Positions 49,963 to 56,935 of a stretch of 64,000 bases of DNA are shown here, piece after piece. The DNA is taken from positions 62,001 to 126,000 of the forward strand of contig NZ_CP007145.1 in the NCBI RefSeq assembly GCF_000576555.1, read 5' to 3'. The notes beneath the pieces were generated by a model, which did not search any database, was not told the origin of the DNA, and was given only the letters and a program-made list of their open reading frames with translations. The position numbers were made by a program, and so were the translations under genes. This DNA comes from Hymenobacter swuensis DY53 (GTDB lineage Bacteria; Bacteroidota; Bacteroidia; Cytophagales; Hymenobacteraceae). Every line of letters begins with the position of its first letter. The stretch's first letter is position 1.

Positions 49963-50991
49963 GTGCTTACCATCGACATCCACACGCACATTCTGCCCGA
50001 GCGGTGGCCCGACCTGCGGGAACGGTACGGCTACGGCGGCTTCATCCGGCTGGAGCATCACCGGCCCTGCTGTGCCCGCATGATGCAGGACGACAAATTC
50101 TTCCGGGAAGTGCAGGATAACTGCTGGGACCCGGCCGTGCGCATGCGCGAGTACGACCAGTTTGGGGCGCAGGTACAGGTGCTCAGCACCGTGCCCGTGA
50201 TGTTCAGTTACTGGGCCAAGCCGCTGGATACGCTGGACCTGAGCCAGTTACTTAACGACCACATTGCCGGCGTGGTGCAGCGGTATCCCGGCCGCTTTGT
50301 GGGGCTGGGCACGCTGCCCCTGCAGGCCCCTGATCTGGCCATCCGGGAGCTGGAGCGGTGCATGAAAATCGGCCTGGCCGGTATTCAGATTGGCTCCCAC
50401 GTCAACGACTGGAACCTAGATGCCCCGGAGCTTTTTCCGGTTTTTCAGGCCGCTGAAGAGTTGGGTGCCTGCATATTTGTGCACCCGTGGGACATGATGG
50501 GCCAGCAGCAAATGCCCAAATACTGGCTGCCCTGGCTGGTAGGGATGCCCGCCGAAAGCAGCCGGGCCTTGTGCAGCCTTATTTTTGGTGGCGTGCTGGA
50601 ACGGTTGCCCCGGCTGCGGGTGGCCATAGCCCACGGCGGCGGCTCTTTCGCCAGTACCATTGGCCGCATCGAGCACGGCTGGCAGGTGCGCCCCGACCTG
50701 TGCGCCGTGGATAACCCCGTGAATCCGCGCGAATACCTGGGCCGCTTCTGGGTTGACTCGCTGGTGCACGACCCGCTAATGCTCGACTTCTTGGTAAAAA
50801 CCCTGGGAGCTGATAAAATCACGCTGGGTACTGATTACCCCTTCCCGTTGGGTGAGCTGGAGCCCGGCCAGCTTATCCGCTCCATGGCGTACCCCGATGA
50901 GGTGAAAGCCCGCATGCTGGGCCAGAACGCGCTGGACTGGCTGGGCGTGAGGCCGGAACATCTGGCCAAAATCATGACGAACCGGGAATAG
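49963..50991 (+). CDS. nbaD: 2-amino-3-carboxymuconate-6-semialdehyde decarboxylase (ACMSD)
   Basis: A 342-residue amidohydrolase-superfamily decarboxylase that converts ACMS to 2-aminomuconate semialdehyde, diverting it from quinolinate formation. The GTG at 49963 gives [18 protein letters not shown], whose HTH binds the catalytic zinc. Other ligands are His in FVHPWDMMG and Asp in [31 protein letters not shown] is also typical. The frame extends upstream into the preceding gene, but the GTG gives the family N-terminus. It lies between a GT-C-like gene and kynureninase, 34 nt before the latter. Confidence 0.95.
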   Translation: MLTIDIHTHILPERWPDLRERYGYGGFIRLEHHRPCCARMMQDDKFFREVQDNCWDPAVRMREYDQFGAQVQVLSTVPVMFSYWAKPLDTLDLSQLLNDHIAGVVQRYPGRFVGLGTLPLQAPDLAIRELERCMKIGLAGIQIGSHVNDWNLDAPELFPVFQAAEELGACIFVHPWDMMGQQQMPKYWLPWLVGMPAESSRALCSLIFGGVLERLPRLRVAIAHGGGSFASTIGRIEHGWQVRPDLCAVDNPVNPREYLGRFWVDSLVHDPLMLDFLVKTLGADKITLGTDYPFPLGELEPGQLIRSMAYPDEVKARMLGQNALDWLGVRPEHLAKIMTNRE

Positions 50992-51011
50992 GTGGCGGCC
51001 CGGGGGCGTGG

Positions 51012-51019
51012 TATCTTTG
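51012..51019 (+). promoter_or_regulatory. -7 element immediately upstream of kynU
   Basis: TATCTTTG matches TAnnTTTG and ends six bases before the kynU ATG (51026). A transcript from it would be leaderless or nearly so. It lies in the 34-nt gap after ACMSD and could give kynU independent expression. Confidence 0.5.
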
Positions 51020-51025
51020 CCCTCC

Positions 51026-52306
51026 ATGACCTTCGAACCTACCCTCGACTTTGCCCGCCAGCTTGATGCGCAGGACCCGCTGCGCGACTTCCGTCAGCAC
51101 TTCCTCATTCCGCCCGCGCCCGACGGGCAGGAGTGTCTGTACTTCTGCGGCAACTCCCTGGGGCTGCAGCCGCGCACGGCCCGCGCCGCCGCCGAGCGGC
51201 AGTTTGAGAACTGGCAGAATCTGGCCGTGGAAGGCCATTTCAAGGGCGAAACTCCCTGGATGTACTTCCACCAGCGCCTGCAGGATGCCACGGCGCGCAT
51301 TGTAGGCGCTAAGCCCGTGGAAGTAGTGGTGATGAACAACCTCACCACCAACCTGCACCTGCTGCTGGTGTCCTTCTATCAGCCCACCGCCACGCGCTAT
51401 AAGGTGCTCATGGAAGCCGGCGCGTTTCCCTCCGACCAGTATGCCCTGGAAACGCAGGTACGCATGCGCGGCCTGAACCCCGATGACGCCATTGTGGAGC
51501 TGACTCCCCGTCCCGGTGAGTACACGCTGCGCACCGAGGATATCATGGCCAGAATTGAGGAGCTGGGGGATTCGCTGTGTACCGTCATCATGGGCGGTAT
51601 CAATTACTACACCGGCCAGGTATATGATATGGCCGCCATTACGCGCGCTGGTCACGCGGTAGGGGCTACGGTGGGCTTTGATCTGGCCCATGCGGCCGGC
51701 AATATCCCGCTGCACCTGCACGACTGGGACGTGGATTTTGCCTGCTGGTGCTCCTACAAATACTTGAACTCCGGACCCGGGGGCGTATCGGGCGTGTTTG
51801 TGCACGAGCGGTTTGCCGACCAGCCCGAGCTGCTGCGCCTGGCTGGTTGGTGGGGCTATGACGATAAGGAGCGGTTCAAGATGAAGAAAGGCTTCCGGCC
51901 CATGCGCGGGGCCGCCGGCTGGCAGCTCTCCAATGGCGCCGTCCTTACCATGGCTGTGCACGAAGCCGCCCTGGCCGAGCACGAGGCCGCTGGCGGAATG
52001 CCCGCCCTGCGCCAGAAAAGCGAGCTGCTCACGGGCTATCTGGAGTTTCTCATCAACCGACTGGGCCTTACCAAGCAGCAACTGGAAATCATTACGCCGG
52101 CTGATCCGGCCCAGCGTGGCTGCCAACTTTCTCTCTTAATACATCATAATGGCCGCGACCTGTTTGAGCACCTGATGGCCGTGGGCGTAATTGGCGACTG
52201 GCGTGAGCCCAATGTGATTCGGCTGGCCCCGGTGCCCCTCTACAATACGTTTGAGGATGTGTACCGGGTAGGCGAAGTGCTGGCTGAGTGGGCGGCCCGC
52301 CAATAA
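51026..52306 (+). CDS. kynU: kynureninase
   Basis: A 426-residue PLP-dependent hydrolase that cleaves kynurenine to anthranilate plus alanine, and 3-hydroxykynurenine to 3-hydroxyanthranilate. The ATG at 51026 gives MTFEPTLDFARQLDAQDPL. YFCGNSLGLQPR is the family N-terminal motif, VGFDLAHAAGNIPL carries the Asp that holds the PLP nitrogen, and WCSYKYLNSGPGGVSG carries the Schiff-base lysine. It follows ACMSD by 34 nt on the same strand and has a promoter-like motif directly before its ATG. With kynurenine monooxygenase at 60.2 kb it would supply the dioxygenase substrate. Confidence 0.96.
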   Translation: MTFEPTLDFARQLDAQDPLRDFRQHFLIPPAPDGQECLYFCGNSLGLQPRTARAAAERQFENWQNLAVEGHFKGETPWMYFHQRLQDATARIVGAKPVEVVVMNNLTTNLHLLLVSFYQPTATRYKVLMEAGAFPSDQYALETQVRMRGLNPDDAIVELTPRPGEYTLRTEDIMARIEELGDSLCTVIMGGINYYTGQVYDMAAITRAGHAVGATVGFDLAHAAGNIPLHLHDWDVDFACWCSYKYLNSGPGGVSGVFVHERFADQPELLRLAGWWGYDDKERFKMKKGFRPMRGAAGWQLSNGAVLTMAVHEAALAEHEAAGGMPALRQKSELLTGYLEFLINRLGLTKQQLEIITPADPAQRGCQLSLLIHHNGRDLFEHLMAVGVIGDWREPNVIRLAPVPLYNTFEDVYRVGEVLAEWAARQ

Positions 52307-52319
52307 GCCGCCGGTAAAT

Positions 52320-52355
52320 ACCATCGGCGGCGGGGCGTTTTCCGCCGCCGATGGT
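52320..52355 (+). terminator. hairpin after kynU
   Basis: ACCATCGGCGGCGG (52320-52333) pairs perfectly with CCGCCGCCGATGGT (52342-52355), with an 8-nt loop ending in TTTT. It is followed only by TGTATTTG rather than a clear U-run. It lies 14 nt after the kynU stop. Confidence 0.6.
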
Positions 52356-52420
52356 TGTATTTGCGTAGACAGTCCGGCTCCGGCCGTTTTCCCTTCCGAT
52401 TCTTCCTTTCCCCGACGATA

Positions 52421-53095
52421 ATGGCCGAAGACTACGCGGCAAAAATGAGCCGCAAAACCGACGCCGAGCTGCGTGACTACGTGACCAACCGGTATCAGTA
52501 TCGGGAGGAGGCGGTATTGGCGGCCCTCGCCGAACTGGCGCAGCGCGGCACCCCCGAGCCGACGGCGGCGGGCCTTATTGCCGAGTTGGAGGTCAGCAAG
52601 CAGGAAACCGACCGGCGCGAATTGGCCGTGCGGGAGCAGGAAGCCGAAAAGGAGCAGGCCAGACGCGTGGCCCGGGGAGAAGCTGAGCCAGAAGTTGCGC
52701 CGCAGACGGGGCCGGCGTTGTACTCGCCCGGGACTATTACCGTGTTTTCGGTGCTGTTTAGTATGGTAGCTGGCGGGATTCTGCTCGCCCTGAACCTGCG
52801 GGCCTTGCGCCGTACGGGGCCCGCTTTGCTTGTGGTGGCCTTTCTGCTTCTGTACACGGTGGGCACGCACTACGCGCTTACCTGGCTACAACATGCTTAC
52901 GGCACTCAGTACATCTGGCTCGGTCCCGTATTTAATATTGTGGCCATTGTACTCTACAACGTCGTGTTCTGGCCCCGCTTCATTGGGTCGCAACCCTACC
53001 GGAGCCGGCCCTGGGGCGGCGCGTTGCTGATCTGTGGACTCCTGACTATGGCCTACCTGATTCTAGCTTCCCGCTTCGGCGTCCCAACCGTCTGA
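52421..53095 (+). CDS. membrane protein of unknown function with N-terminal helical region
   Basis: A 224-residue protein from the ATG at 52421 (MAEDYAAKMSRKTDAELRDYV). The first ~100 residues are soluble, helical and highly charged, probably a coiled coil (AELEVSKQETDRRELAVREQEAEKEQARR). The C-terminal half has about four transmembrane helices. DAELRDYVTNRYQYREEAVLAALAELAQRG resembles a short motif found at the start of several Bacteroidota membrane proteins. No function can be assigned. It is co-oriented with kynU and alkB but separated from kynU by a hairpin. Confidence 0.72.
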   Translation: MAEDYAAKMSRKTDAELRDYVTNRYQYREEAVLAALAELAQRGTPEPTAAGLIAELEVSKQETDRRELAVREQEAEKEQARRVARGEAEPEVAPQTGPALYSPGTITVFSVLFSMVAGGILLALNLRALRRTGPALLVVAFLLLYTVGTHYALTWLQHAYGTQYIWLGPVFNIVAIVLYNVVFWPRFIGSQPYRSRPWGGALLICGLLTMAYLILASRFGVPTV

Positions 53096-53113
53096 TCCCT
53101 AGGTTCCAAACGA

Positions 53114-53707
53114 ATGGCCTTGCTGCCTGTTCATCTGCCCGCCGCCGAGCTGCTGTTCGACGCTGATTTCCTCTCCGAACCAGCCGCCGAAGCCTTACTC
53201 ACGCAACTAACCGCCACCGTGCCGTGGCGGCATGAGCCCATTCGTCTGTTCGGCAAAGAAGTGCTGCAGCCCCGCCTCACGGGCTGGTATGGCGACGCCG
53301 GAGCTACCTACCGCTACTCCGGCCTCACGCTGGAGCCGCTTCCCTGGCTGCCCGCACTGCATGCGTTGCGCCGACAGGTTGAAGCCGCCACCGGCAGTCG
53401 GTTCAACAGTGTACTCCTGAACCTCTACCGCACCGGCCAGGATAGCATGGGCTACCACGCCGACGACGAGCCGGAACTCGGTCCTGAGCCTGTTATTGCC
53501 TCCGTCACGCTGGGCGCCACGCGCACGTTCCGGCTGCGGCCCCGCCCGGTGCTGCAGCCCGTGCCGGCTGCCTTCAGCCTGGCCCTCACTACCGGCAGCC
53601 TGCTGCTGATGCGCGGCCCTACCCAACGAAACTGGCTGCACGCGCTGCCCAAAACCGCCCGTCCCGTCGGCCCCCGTCTCAACCTTACCTTCCGGCTGGT
53701 GAAGTGA
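53114..53707 (+). CDS. alkB: AlkB-type 2-oxoglutarate/Fe(II) dioxygenase
   Basis: A 197-residue DNA/RNA dealkylation-repair enzyme of the AlkB family. It has FNSVLLNLYRTGQDSMGYHADDEPELGPEPVIASVTLG, in which the HxD pair in YHADDE binds iron and SLG-like ASVTLGATRTF precedes the substrate lid. The distal His is in NWLHALPKT, and the Arg residues that bind 2-oxoglutarate are in RLNLTFR. The short form, without an N-terminal extension, resembles human ALKBH2/3 and many bacterial single-domain members. It is 18 nt after the preceding gene and followed by a nested-palindrome terminator. Confidence 0.93.
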   Translation: MALLPVHLPAAELLFDADFLSEPAAEALLTQLTATVPWRHEPIRLFGKEVLQPRLTGWYGDAGATYRYSGLTLEPLPWLPALHALRRQVEAATGSRFNSVLLNLYRTGQDSMGYHADDEPELGPEPVIASVTLGATRTFRLRPRPVLQPVPAAFSLALTTGSLLLMRGPTQRNWLHALPKTARPVGPRLNLTFRLVK

Positions 53708-53718
53708 GGAGTGAAATT

Positions 53719-53877
53719 GTCATTGCGAGCAGAGCGAAGCAATCTGCCCTCGACGAAGTACTGAATCCGGGTAAAAGCAAAAAAGCCCTGACGCGCGTGC
53801 GCCAGGGGCTTTTGAACAGGTCGAGGTTGAGTATTTCAGGAAGGGCGGATTGTCTCGTCGTACCTCCTCGCAATGAC
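53719..53877. repeat. nested-palindrome terminator repeat, copy 3
   Basis: The left arm (53719-53750: GTCATTGCGAGC, then GCGAAGCAATC) and right arm (53841-53877, inverse of GTCATTGCGAGG, then GACAATCCGCCCTT) enclose the terminator at 53779-53813. Length, order of parts and internal stem match copies 1 and 2. It lies between convergent alkB and a TonB-dependent receptor gene. Confidence 0.8.
53779..53813. terminator. bidirectional terminator inside repeat copy 3
   Basis: AAAAGCCC-TG on the left pairs with CAGGGGCTTTT on the right, with a GCGC/GCGC inner stem and a small irregularity. A's on the left and T's on the right allow use from both sides. Confidence 0.75.
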
Positions 53878-53903
53878 CACTTTGCTACGGCACCTCGTCA
53901 TTA

Positions 53904-56672
53904 TTACTGCAGATCGAAGCGGAGACCTAGATAAGCGAGGCGGCCGACTTGCGGGCCCCCAAACACCTGCGTGTTGTTGACATTGAAGGCGTTAGACACT
54001 CCAGCCTGGAACGTGGTGCCTACTTTCGGCAGTGTGTAACCCACGTACGCATCAGTCGTGCTGTAGTCCCGAATGGAGCCGGTGGCGAAGGGGATTTCCT
54101 GCAGGTGGCCCTGTACCCAGCGGTAGTTCACGGTGTAGCTTAGGTTGCCCACCTGGCCGTTGGCTCCTACGTTGTACTTGTGTTTGGGCGTGTTAAAGAA
54201 CGTCTGGAAACCTTCGGGCAGGTTGCTGCGGTCCAGTACGTTCAGGGAATAGTTGCCGGTGAGATTCAGCGCCTTGCGGAAGTAGTAGGTCAGGCCCGCC
54301 GTAACGCCCTGAGTACGTACTTCTTGGTTGTTGTTGTAGTAGGCGTACAGCACGCGGGTAGGCTGGCTTTGGTTGGTATAAGCCGTGGAGTAGCCGGCCG
54401 CCAGTTGCTGCGGCGTGGGCCGTGAGCCGTCGGTGTTGCCCACAAACGTCTGCGCCCCAATGAAGTCCTGATATTGGCTGCGGTAGTAGCTCACGTCGGC
54501 GTACACGTTGGGCAGTACGGCGCCTTTATAGCCGATTTCAGCGGTATTCACCTTTTCCAGCTGCAGTGGCGCAATGGTGTACTCGTAGGGCTGCAGGACG
54601 GCCGGGTTGCTCTGGGCCGCTGCCAGCAGCTGCGGCGAGTTGAACAGGGTCAGGTTATAGCCCTGGAAGCCGTTGCCGACGTTCCCAATCAGCAGCCCTG
54701 TCCGAATATCGTTGTAGAAATACTGCTCCGTTTGGGAAGGTGAGCGGAACGCCCGGCCGTAGCTGGCCCGGAAGTTATGCTGCTTGTTCTTGCCCACCGA
54801 ATACACCGCCGAGGCTCGGGGCGAAAACGCGGCCTTGAAGTTCTTGAACTCGTCCACGCGGCCTGCGAAGGCCAGTTTCAGGCGGTCCTCCAGCAGCGTC
54901 TGAGTCAACTGGCCATATGCGCCGTACTCGTGGTTTTTGATGCGTTGGCCTTCCCGGTCCGAAAATAGCAGGCCGTTGGAGCCCAGGCGGTACTGGCGGT
55001 ATGCCGCGCCCACCGTCAGGTCGGTACCGCGCTCCGTGAGACGGAAGCTGCGCTGCCCGCTGATATCGTGCAGGAAGGAGTTGAAGTATTGCTGCGCGCC
55101 CCGTCCCGGCTGCTTGTCGTCAATAATCTGCTCGCGCAGGGTGACAAAGCGTGGGTCGGTGGTAGCCAGCTGGGTCCGGTTGGCTGCCGTCTGGGCGGTA
55201 GCCAGGGCCGCGTCCACCGTTTGGCCGGCGCGCCGGGCCTGGCTGTACGCGGCGTTATAGGTGCCATAGAACTGCTGCGCGTAGCTTACGGTACTGCCAT
55301 CTGAGACTGGGGAGCCCTGAATAAGCGTGCCTAACTGATTCAGCTCGTAGGAGCTGCCGGTGAAGTCTTCCGTGGTGTAAATCCGCAAAAAGCCCTTGCT
55401 GCTTTTCAGCTCGGCACGGTACTGGTTCGAGCCCAAGCCTTTCACCCGGAAACGGCTGATGTTCTGATACGTAGCGGTGCCTTCGGCATGTTTGGCCTCC
55501 ACCGTCAGCTTTAGGTCGTCGCGCAGCAGGTACGATACCGCCCCCTGTACCCGGTACGAGGAAGTGCGGTTATCGTCATCAATCAGGTCGCGTTCCGAGA
55601 AGCCGGGTAGATAGGCGGTTTTGCCGTACAACTCGGGGCTAGTACCGCCGGGCAGCTGCTGCTGCTGGTTGAACGTGTAGCCGTTGTCACCGTAACGGTT
55701 CACGGCGTTGTAGCCTAGCGCCGAGCCCTGCGGATTGGCCGAGCTACGGGTCGCCTCCATATTGTCCGCAATCCAGTCATTAGCCCGGAAGGCGCTGGCG
55801 TTGATTTTGATAGCCAGTTTCTCGGTCAGCTTTTTGGCGTAGCGCACCTGTCCGTCCAGCAGGTTTCGTTCCCCGCCGCGCAGGCGCACGCTCAGGCCTT
55901 CGTACACGAACGGGTCTTTGGAGTTGAACAGAATCACGCCGCTCAACGCATTGGAACCATATAGCGCCGAGGCCGGCCCGTGAATGATTTCGATGCTCTC
56001 CATGTCTAACTCCGGAATTCCCACCAGATTGCCGGGGCTCAGGTTCAGGGAAGGCAACGCCGTGTCCATATAGTCCACCAGCTGAATTACCCGCTCCGAT
56101 TTGGCTGTGTTGAAGCCGCGCGTACTCACGCTGGTAAACAGCATGGAGGCTGAACTCACGTCCAGGCCTTTCAGCTGGCCCAGGCCGCTGAGGATTTCGG
56201 GGGTAGAGATACGCTCAATCTGGCGCGTCGAAAGTTTCTCGATGGTAACCGGGGCGCGCAGGATATTTTCCTCTACCCGGGAGGCCGATACCACCGTTTC
56301 GTTCAGCAACGTGGCGCTGGGGCTCAGCCCCACATTAATGGCCAATTCCGGGGTTTCCAGCTTGATTTCGCGGCTGTCGTAACCCACGTAAGAAAACACC
56401 AGCGTTACCGGGCCATTTTCAAAGTTGGCATCCAGCCGGAAATTGCCCTGCTGGTCGGTGCTGGTGCCCACGAAGGTGCCTTTGATGAACACCGTAGCAC
56501 CGGGCAATGCTTCGCCTTTGTCGGTGAGGACTTGGCCGGCCAACGACTTTTCAACCGGGTCCGGATCGGTGGCGCGCACGTACGCAGGGGGGGTGGTGGG
56601 TAGGGTAGTGGCGGATGCAAGCTGCGGAAGAAGCAAAGCTGCTACTGCGGCCGACGAGTAAAGATTGTACAT
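53904..56672 (-). CDS. TonB-dependent receptor, copy A
   Basis: A 922-residue outer-membrane receptor. The ATG at 56672 gives a signal peptide (MYNLYSSAAVAALLLPQLASA); the frame extends 41 codons further but across the promoter. Residues about 40-125 are a carboxypeptidase-regulatory-like domain (GQVLTDKGEALPGATVFIKGTF). The plug (about 140-270) has APVTIEKLSTRQIERISTPEIL and IIHGPASALYGSNALSGVI. The rest is the 22-strand barrel ending in LAYLGLRFDLQ. It imports an unknown ligand using TonB energy. No SusD-like partner lies beside it. It is a tandem paralogue of the gene at 56936-59560. Confidence 0.94.
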   Translation of the reverse strand: MYNLYSSAAVAALLLPQLASATTLPTTPPAYVRATDPDPVEKSLAGQVLTDKGEALPGATVFIKGTFVGTSTDQQGNFRLDANFENGPVTLVFSYVGYDSREIKLETPELAINVGLSPSATLLNETVVSASRVEENILRAPVTIEKLSTRQIERISTPEILSGLGQLKGLDVSSASMLFTSVSTRGFNTAKSERVIQLVDYMDTALPSLNLSPGNLVGIPELDMESIEIIHGPASALYGSNALSGVILFNSKDPFVYEGLSVRLRGGERNLLDGQVRYAKKLTEKLAIKINASAFRANDWIADNMEATRSSANPQGSALGYNAVNRYGDNGYTFNQQQQLPGGTSPELYGKTAYLPGFSERDLIDDDNRTSSYRVQGAVSYLLRDDLKLTVEAKHAEGTATYQNISRFRVKGLGSNQYRAELKSSKGFLRIYTTEDFTGSSYELNQLGTLIQGSPVSDGSTVSYAQQFYGTYNAAYSQARRAGQTVDAALATAQTAANRTQLATTDPRFVTLREQIIDDKQPGRGAQQYFNSFLHDISGQRSFRLTERGTDLTVGAAYRQYRLGSNGLLFSDREGQRIKNHEYGAYGQLTQTLLEDRLKLAFAGRVDEFKNFKAAFSPRASAVYSVGKNKQHNFRASYGRAFRSPSQTEQYFYNDIRTGLLIGNVGNGFQGYNLTLFNSPQLLAAAQSNPAVLQPYEYTIAPLQLEKVNTAEIGYKGAVLPNVYADVSYYRSQYQDFIGAQTFVGNTDGSRPTPQQLAAGYSTAYTNQSQPTRVLYAYYNNNQEVRTQGVTAGLTYYFRKALNLTGNYSLNVLDRSNLPEGFQTFFNTPKHKYNVGANGQVGNLSYTVNYRWVQGHLQEIPFATGSIRDYSTTDAYVGYTLPKVGTTFQAGVSNAFNVNNTQVFGGPQVGRLAYLGLRFDLQ

Positions 56673-56707
56673 GAATGAAAACTGCTGGGTGTGTGCTAAA
56701 AGGGCTG

Positions 56708-56715
56708 CAAACCTA
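56708..56715 (-). promoter_or_regulatory. -7 element for TonB-dependent receptor copy A
   Basis: The minus strand reads TAGGTTTG, matching TAnnTTTG. Initiation near 56703 leaves a leader of about 30 nt and supports the ATG at 56672. The bases around it (AGGGCTGCAAA on the plus strand) resemble those at the equivalent site of copy B. Confidence 0.55.
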
Positions 56716-56876
56716 CCCCGCACGCTAACACATGCATAGTGCTTTTCGCTGAATGATGTAGGAACATAGCTGAATAGGGTCTTTAAATGGGTCAAAACAA
56801 CATCGTATTTTACCGATATTGGATAACTTTCTAGTATTGGGAATCAGAGTGACATAGTGCCAAGGAAGAACGAAAA

Positions 56877-56905
56877 AAGGCCCTTTCCAATACAGAAAGG
56901 GCCTT
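56877..56905 (-). terminator. terminator of TonB-dependent receptor copy B
   Basis: AAGGCCCTTTC (56877-56887) pairs perfectly with GAAAGGGCCTT (56895-56905), with an A run on the left that becomes a U run on the minus strand. It separates the two receptor genes transcriptionally. Confidence 0.85.
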
Positions 56906-56935
56906 CTGGCAAGCAATGCAATGTTACGAATCAGT

